Source: Alphaproteobacteria bacterium UBA685 (lineage in GTDB: Bacteria; Pseudomonadota; Alphaproteobacteria; Puniceispirillales; Puniceispirillaceae). Taken from it: a stretch of DNA of 9,841 nucleotides. A program made the translations under genes and the position numbers. The stretch spans positions 4,519-14,359 of the forward strand of contig DBMZ01000182.1 in the NCBI GenBank assembly GCA_002299005.1. Reading direction: 5' to 3'. Below, piece after piece: positions 6,642-9,841 of this stretch. Position 1 is the stretch's first letter. Each line of letters starts with the position of its first letter. The notes under the pieces are model-generated. The model was not told the DNA's origin. It did no database searches and saw only the letters and a list, made by a program, of their open reading frames with translations.

Positions 6642-7534
6642 TACTTTGCTCCTACGCTTTTCTTAATCGCTTCTAGCTCTTCTTCATCAATGATATCTTT
6701 CTCAATCATCTCAGAAGGGTCTTTATCCCAATCAATGATCAAATTCACCAAGGCCTGCACAGAGATGAGGCACAGTGTGATCAAAATCATCGGCTGGATA
6801 GTCGCTGGAATGGGGGGGTCAAAGGCGGTGCCAAAGACTTCCCAGCGGTAGAATTTATTGATAAATACTTGTTTATAGCTGCCATAAACAAGCAGGGCGG
6901 TGAATAGCCACAAGCACGCCACCCAAATGGTGTTGCACACATGTTGCGCCCATCTTGGCAGAATCTCATAGATGATAAAAATACGGATATGGGTGCGCTG
7001 TTGCATGGCATAGATGCCAGAGAGCATGAAGACAAAACCAGCAATCCATAAGGTCAACTCATTCGCCCATAGGGTTGGCTTTTCCACGATATAGCGCAAA
7101 AACACCTCATAGAGCATAACCATCGTCATCGAGATAATGAGGATCATGGTGATGCGGCCAATGAACATGGCGATAAGGTCAATCTTGGTCGTATATTCAT
7201 ATTCCATCGAGGCAAGAACAATACTACGCACGCCCATCGCAAAGCTGATAGGGATGACAAATAGTGCCAGCCAATCGACGAAATCTGTTAGCCCGCCAAA
7301 TAAGCCCGGCAAGAAGGGCGTTAAATCTTTGCGCTCATGCAATTCAGTCATTTGCGCGAGCATTGATTCATTGGTATGCGGAATAAAATCAAGGATATAG
7401 GCTGGCCCGTGCCAGATAACCCACCCCGCGCTAAAGACAAATATAAATGGCGTAATCCATTCTTGCAGACCACCAGAGGTGTGACTGCTTTTCTTAAATA
7501 AATTAGCTAATGGCATAATGCTTGATAAACGCAC
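6641..7534 (-). CDS. dctQ: TRAP transporter small permease subunit DctQ, extended form
   Basis: A 297-residue inner-membrane subunit that partners DctM. The canonical DctQ core is at about 118-220: a hydrophobic helix leading to YEVFLRY (142-148), then KPTLWANELTLWIAGFVFML (152-171) and RTHIRI (180-185). Two further hydrophobic spans precede it (about 26-48 and 85-107), making it far longer than the usual 160-200 residues. A last span lies near 248-265, followed by an acidic tail with DEEELEAIKK. The upstream enzyme gene ends inside this one. The GTG at 7534 has GGAG seven bases upstream and is taken as the start. The ATG at 7516 (residue 7) is possible but lacks a Shine-Dalgarno. Its stop overlaps the dctM start by one base. 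Confidence 0.88.
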   Translation of the reverse strand: MRLSSIMPLANLFKKSSHTSGGLQEWITPFIFVFSAGWVIWHGPAYILDFIPHTNESMLAQMTELHERKDLTPFLPGLFGGLTDFVDWLALFVIPISFAMGVRSIVLASMEYEYTTKIDLIAMFIGRITMILIISMTMVMLYEVFLRYIVEKPTLWANELTLWIAGFVFMLSGIYAMQQRTHIRIFIIYEILPRWAQHVCNTIWVACLWLFTALLVYGSYKQVFINKFYRWEVFGTAFDPPIPATIQPMILITLCLISVQALVNLIIDWDKDPSEMIEKDIIDEEELEAIKKSVGAK

Positions 7535-8669
7535 GATCTGGCTCCACTCCTAAACCATTGCCTTGCGGCACGGTTATTTTCCCCTTATTGCCCTTTACCT
7601 GAGCGTGAATATTTAATGGCTCTTCTAGTAACTCATCCCGAAATTTATTGTCTGTCGTATCAAACTCTAACATAGGCTCCCACGGAAACAAGCCGCCTGG
7701 CAAGGGCGGCATGGCCGCTAGCAGATGCATATTTGTTGCGACCGCAATGGCTGAGCCCCACACATGATTAATCACAGGCGTAAAATGCGCGTGGCACAAG
7801 GCCAATACGCGCAGATATTCTGAAATGCCGCCAAGCGCACAAACCTCTGGCTGGGCAATGCTAAGGCCTCTTGATGCCAGTAATTGCTGCCAGCCCCAGC
7901 GGTTAAATTCAGCCTCACCGCCCGCGATATTGACCTTAAGGCCCGCGCGTAATTCCGCATAGCCTTGATAATCTTCAGGCGCAATCGGCTCTTCAAACCA
8001 ATAGGCATCAAGCTCTTCTAGTGCGCGGCCAACGTAAAAAGCATCTGAGGTCGTATAGGCATGATTGGCATCTGCCATAAAGCGGAAATCATCACCGACA
8101 CCGCGCCGCACCGCCTGTGCCAAGCGTGCATCATCTTTGGGCCCGCGCCCGATTTTCATCTTGGTCGCAACAAAGCCCATATCCTTAATGGCAGCTGCTT
8201 CATCTTCAAAGCGCGCGCATAGGCTTTCAACGGGCTCAGGGCGTAGCATCATGCCATAGCCGTAAACAGGGATTTCATCACGATGCTTGCCGCCAATAAG
8301 CGTGTGAAGCGGCATGCCAGCAACCTTGCCAGCGATATCCCAGAGCGCGATATCAACGCCAGACAGCGCCTGTAATGGCATGCCTTTCTGGCCGTGATCG
8401 CGTAATAAATTATAAACCTTATGCCACAGCACGTCGCGGTCTAGCGGCGAGTGGCCTAGTATGAGGGGCTGTATGACTTGTTCGACAATGGTTTTATTAG
8501 CGATAGCAACAGTGCCAGGGCCAAAACATTCTCCCCAGCCAGTGATGCCTTCATCAGTCTCTACCTCAACGAGGTGCGCCGTGCGCTTGTCGTAATACTG
8601 CTGAGAATACCCGAGCAATTCGGGCATTTTGTACGATAGTACATGACTGGTTATTTTGGTGATTTTCAT
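7503..8669 (-). CDS. Enolase-superfamily enzyme resembling D-galactarolactone cycloisomerase
   Basis: A 388-residue cytoplasmic enzyme of the mandelate racemase/muconate lactonizing group. Visible active-site elements are K170 and K172 (TKMKIG), metal ligands D200 (ADANH), E226 (FEEP) and E252 (GGE), and H302 (NHVWGS). The HVWG context, the ALSG.DIALWDI.GK block (101-115) and the C-terminal EPMLEFD recall Agrobacterium galactarolactone cycloisomerase, which opens an aldarate lactone by beta-elimination. One oddity: where the dyad Asp is expected (QPD in relatives) this protein has E275 (QPEVCALGG). The gene lies between dctP and dctQ, so its substrate is probably the imported acid or lactone. 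The ribosome-binding site before the ATG is weak, and the 3' end overlaps the dctQ start by 32 bases. Other possibilities are an aldonate dehydratase or an anhydro-sugar-acid cycloisomerase. Family is certain; substrate is inferred. Confidence 0.85.
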   Translation of the reverse strand: MKITKITSHVLSYKMPELLGYSQQYYDKRTAHLVEVETDEGITGWGECFGPGTVAIANKTIVEQVIQPLILGHSPLDRDVLWHKVYNLLRDHGQKGMPLQALSGVDIALWDIAGKVAGMPLHTLIGGKHRDEIPVYGYGMMLRPEPVESLCARFEDEAAAIKDMGFVATKMKIGRGPKDDARLAQAVRRGVGDDFRFMADANHAYTTSDAFYVGRALEELDAYWFEEPIAPEDYQGYAELRAGLKVNIAGGEAEFNRWGWQQLLASRGLSIAQPEVCALGGISEYLRVLALCHAHFTPVINHVWGSAIAVATNMHLLAAMPPLPGGLFPWEPMLEFDTTDNKFRDELLEEPLNIHAQVKGNKGKITVPQGNGLGVEPDRAFIKHYAIS

Positions 8670-8692
8670 CGTTCAACCAGTTCCAATAAAGA

Positions 8693-8720
8693 GGTGGCAA
8701 TACAAGGATGCATTGCCACC
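8693..8720 (-). other. Strong stem-loop between dctP and the second enolase-family gene
   Basis: On the minus strand, GGTGGCAAT (8720-8712) pairs perfectly with ATTGCCACC (8701-8693). A G-U and two more pairs extend the stem to 12, with a TCCT loop. No T tract follows, so it is unlikely to be a full terminator. Such hairpins often follow binding-protein genes and protect their mRNA or reduce read-through, keeping DctP in excess over the permease. That role here is inferred. Confidence 0.55.
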
Positions 8721-8743
8721 AATTAAATTGTGAACCTAAAGGC

Positions 8744-9769
8744 TTACTTCATGGCCCCTAAGTCTTTTAGGAATGTGATGTGGCTCTGTAGAAGCTGCTT
8801 TGCTTCTGGTGTTGTCGCAAATTCTGTCCAAGCTTGCTGAACAGCACCGCGATAGATAGCCAAATCTTCATCAGACCATGTGTTTAGGTTAACACCCTTT
8901 GCACGAAGATCTTTCGCAGTTTGTGCGTTCTTCACTTCGTTGACTGTTGAGTTCTTCAGACCAAGTGCCTGCATACCAACTTTCAAGATAGCTTGGTGAT
9001 GCGCTGGCATTGCGTCCCATACATCCTTGCGGCAAGCAAGGTGGTCAGCTGGCATTGAGTGGAAACCAGGATAGTTTGTGTGGTTGGCAATATCGTACAG
9101 ACCCAAGCCAACATTGTTGGTAAGGTTAGCCGCATCCGCACCATCAATGATGCCTGTCTCAAGCGCTGTAAAGATCTCGTTAAAGTCCATAACAATTGGT
9201 GAGGCACCAAGGTTTTGGAAAATCTTTGTGATAACGCCTGGAGGTGAACGGAACTTCCAGTTCTTCAGATCATCAATGCCTGTGAATGGCGCTGTTGATG
9301 ATAGTGATTCAGGGCCAGGGATCCACCAGCCAACAAATTCCATGTTGTAATCATTATAAAGCGCATTTAGCTGGTTATAACCGTCAGCATGCAATAGCCA
9401 TGCATATTGCTGGTATGGGTTTTGGTAACCACCTGTCAAATCGCCTGTAAATTGGAACGCAGGGTTCTTACCAGTTTGGTAAGAGCCGCCTGTCATATCA
9501 CAATCAAGAATACCTGTTGCTGCGGCATCAAATGTTTCTGCTGATTTCACAACAGAGCTGCCATAGAACATTTCGACTTGGATCTCACCATTTGACATGG
9601 CTGTGATGTCTTCGATGAACTCAGCTGCCATCTGACCAGAGAGTGTTTCTGGTGAGAAGTGTGTCTGAATGCGCAAGCTGGTTGTTTGCGCTGACGCTGA
9701 TGCGGCCATCCCAACTGATAGGGCCAAAGCCGAAGCGGCCATGGTTAGACCTTTAAATGTAGTTTTCAT
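8744..9769 (-). CDS. dctP: TRAP transporter periplasmic solute-binding protein DctP
   Basis: A 341-residue periplasmic protein that captures the substrate and delivers it to DctQM. It begins with a Sec signal peptide: a basic start (MKTTFKG), a hydrophobic core (8-23) and an ASASA-Q cleavage site near residue 27. The mature part begins TTSLRIQTHFSPET, as DctP proteins do. R174 in WKFRSPPG is the position of the family's conserved arginine that salt-bridges the ligand carboxylate, so a carboxylate ligand is expected. GWWIPGPESLSS (147-158) and WKFRSPPG resemble binding proteins annotated as mannitol/chloroaromatic type. The start is firm: GGGAGG lies five bases upstream. Codons seem biased to GGT, TTC, AAC, ATC and CGT, unlike neighbouring genes, as expected for abundant expression. 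It is the first gene of its operon within the window; its promoter may lie beyond the right edge. Confidence 0.94.
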   Translation of the reverse strand: MKTTFKGLTMAASALALSVGMAASASAQTTSLRIQTHFSPETLSGQMAAEFIEDITAMSNGEIQVEMFYGSSVVKSAETFDAAATGILDCDMTGGSYQTGKNPAFQFTGDLTGGYQNPYQQYAWLLHADGYNQLNALYNDYNMEFVGWWIPGPESLSSTAPFTGIDDLKNWKFRSPPGVITKIFQNLGASPIVMDFNEIFTALETGIIDGADAANLTNNVGLGLYDIANHTNYPGFHSMPADHLACRKDVWDAMPAHHQAILKVGMQALGLKNSTVNEVKNAQTAKDLRAKGVNLNTWSDEDLAIYRGAVQQAWTEFATTPEAKQLLQSHITFLKDLGAMK

Positions 9770-9773
9770 GGAA

Positions 9774-9780
9774 TCCTCCC
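9774..9780 (-). promoter_or_regulatory. Strong ribosome-binding site of dctP
   Basis: The minus strand reads GGGAGGA, ending four bases before the ATG at 9769. It is the strongest Shine-Dalgarno in the window, in keeping with the high expression expected of a binding protein. Confidence 0.75.
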
Positions 9781-9807
9781 AGATTATTATTTTTCCAAAT
9801 TATTATT

Positions 9808-9821
9808 GTTAATGCGTTAAC
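9808..9821. promoter_or_regulatory. Inverted repeat upstream of dctP, possible operator
   Basis: GTTAATGCGTTAAC matches its own reverse complement at 12 of 14 positions, with 5-bp perfect arms GTTAA and TTAAC. It lies 39-52 bases upstream of the dctP start, in AT-rich sequence. It differs from the TGGT-N3-ACCA palindrome at 953-967, so a different regulator would be implied. No convincing promoter boxes could be placed in the remaining bases up to the window edge. Confidence 0.35.
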
Positions 9822-9841
9822 CATGAGCCGTATTCATCATG

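Noticed and set aside
5446..6666. Several open frames on the plus strand opposite dctM
   Set aside because: They are by-products of the biased composition of a membrane-protein gene on the other strand; no domain was recognised.
9466..9484. 19-base perfect inverted repeat TCTTACCA-GTT-TGGTAAGA
   Set aside because: It lies inside dctP coding sequence at ordinary codons (S-Y-Q-T-G-K) and has the reverse orientation (ACCA-N3-TGGT) of the operator at 953-967. No regulatory context supports it.
9779..9821. Promoter for dctP from TTAACA with an 18-base spacer to AATAAT
   Set aside because: The box match is fair, but the transcript would begin at the Shine-Dalgarno itself, leaving almost no leader. 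The true promoter probably lies further right.

Overview
The window reads as a stretch of a marine alphaproteobacterial chromosome. GC content is moderate, genes are tightly packed, and a complete TRAP transporter sits among sugar-acid catabolic enzymes. Gene style and composition recall the SAR116 group (Puniceispirillum-like), but this is an impression and no marker gene is present. I see no rRNA, tRNA, CRISPR array, insertion sequence, integrase or phage gene. All long reading frames are intact; the only incomplete gene runs off the left edge.

Layout. (1) Positions 1-784, minus strand: the first 261 codons of a PfkB-family 2-keto-3-deoxygluconate (KDG) kinase. (2) Positions 785-1038: a divergent control region with a good sigma70-type promoter facing right, a GntR/FadR-type palindrome over its -10 and start point, and a terminator-like hairpin in the kdgK leader. 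(3) Positions 1039-3988, plus strand: a three-gene operon of a mandelate-racemase-subgroup enolase-superfamily enzyme, a zinc medium-chain dehydrogenase and a KduD-like short-chain dehydrogenase. (4) Positions 3989-4045: a hairpin shared by two convergent operons. (5) Positions 9769 down to 4046, minus strand: a five-gene operon of dctP (periplasmic binding protein), a second enolase-superfamily enzyme resembling D-galactarolactone cycloisomerase, dctQ, dctM (both membrane subunits unusually long) and a phytanoyl-CoA-dioxygenase-family (PhyH) oxygenase. Positions 9770-9841 hold the dctP ribosome-binding site and an inverted repeat.

How the genes may work together (inference). The transporter probably imports a carboxylate such as a sugar acid. 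The right-facing operon plus kdgK makes chemical sense as a funnel to KDG. The first enolase-family enzyme would make a 2-keto-3-deoxy-hexonate of L configuration. The zinc dehydrogenase would oxidise its C5 hydroxyl, and the KduD-like enzyme would reduce the 2,5-diketo intermediate to D-KDG. KdgK would then phosphorylate D-KDG for Entner-Doudoroff-type cleavage. This is the logic known for 3,6-anhydro-L-galactonate/L-galactonate breakdown, so red-algal sugars are a candidate source. The second enolase-family enzyme and the PhyH oxygenase, encoded with the transporter, suggest that the imported compound needs ring opening or hydroxylation before entering the funnel. That part has no obvious described counterpart and is the most interesting feature of the window.
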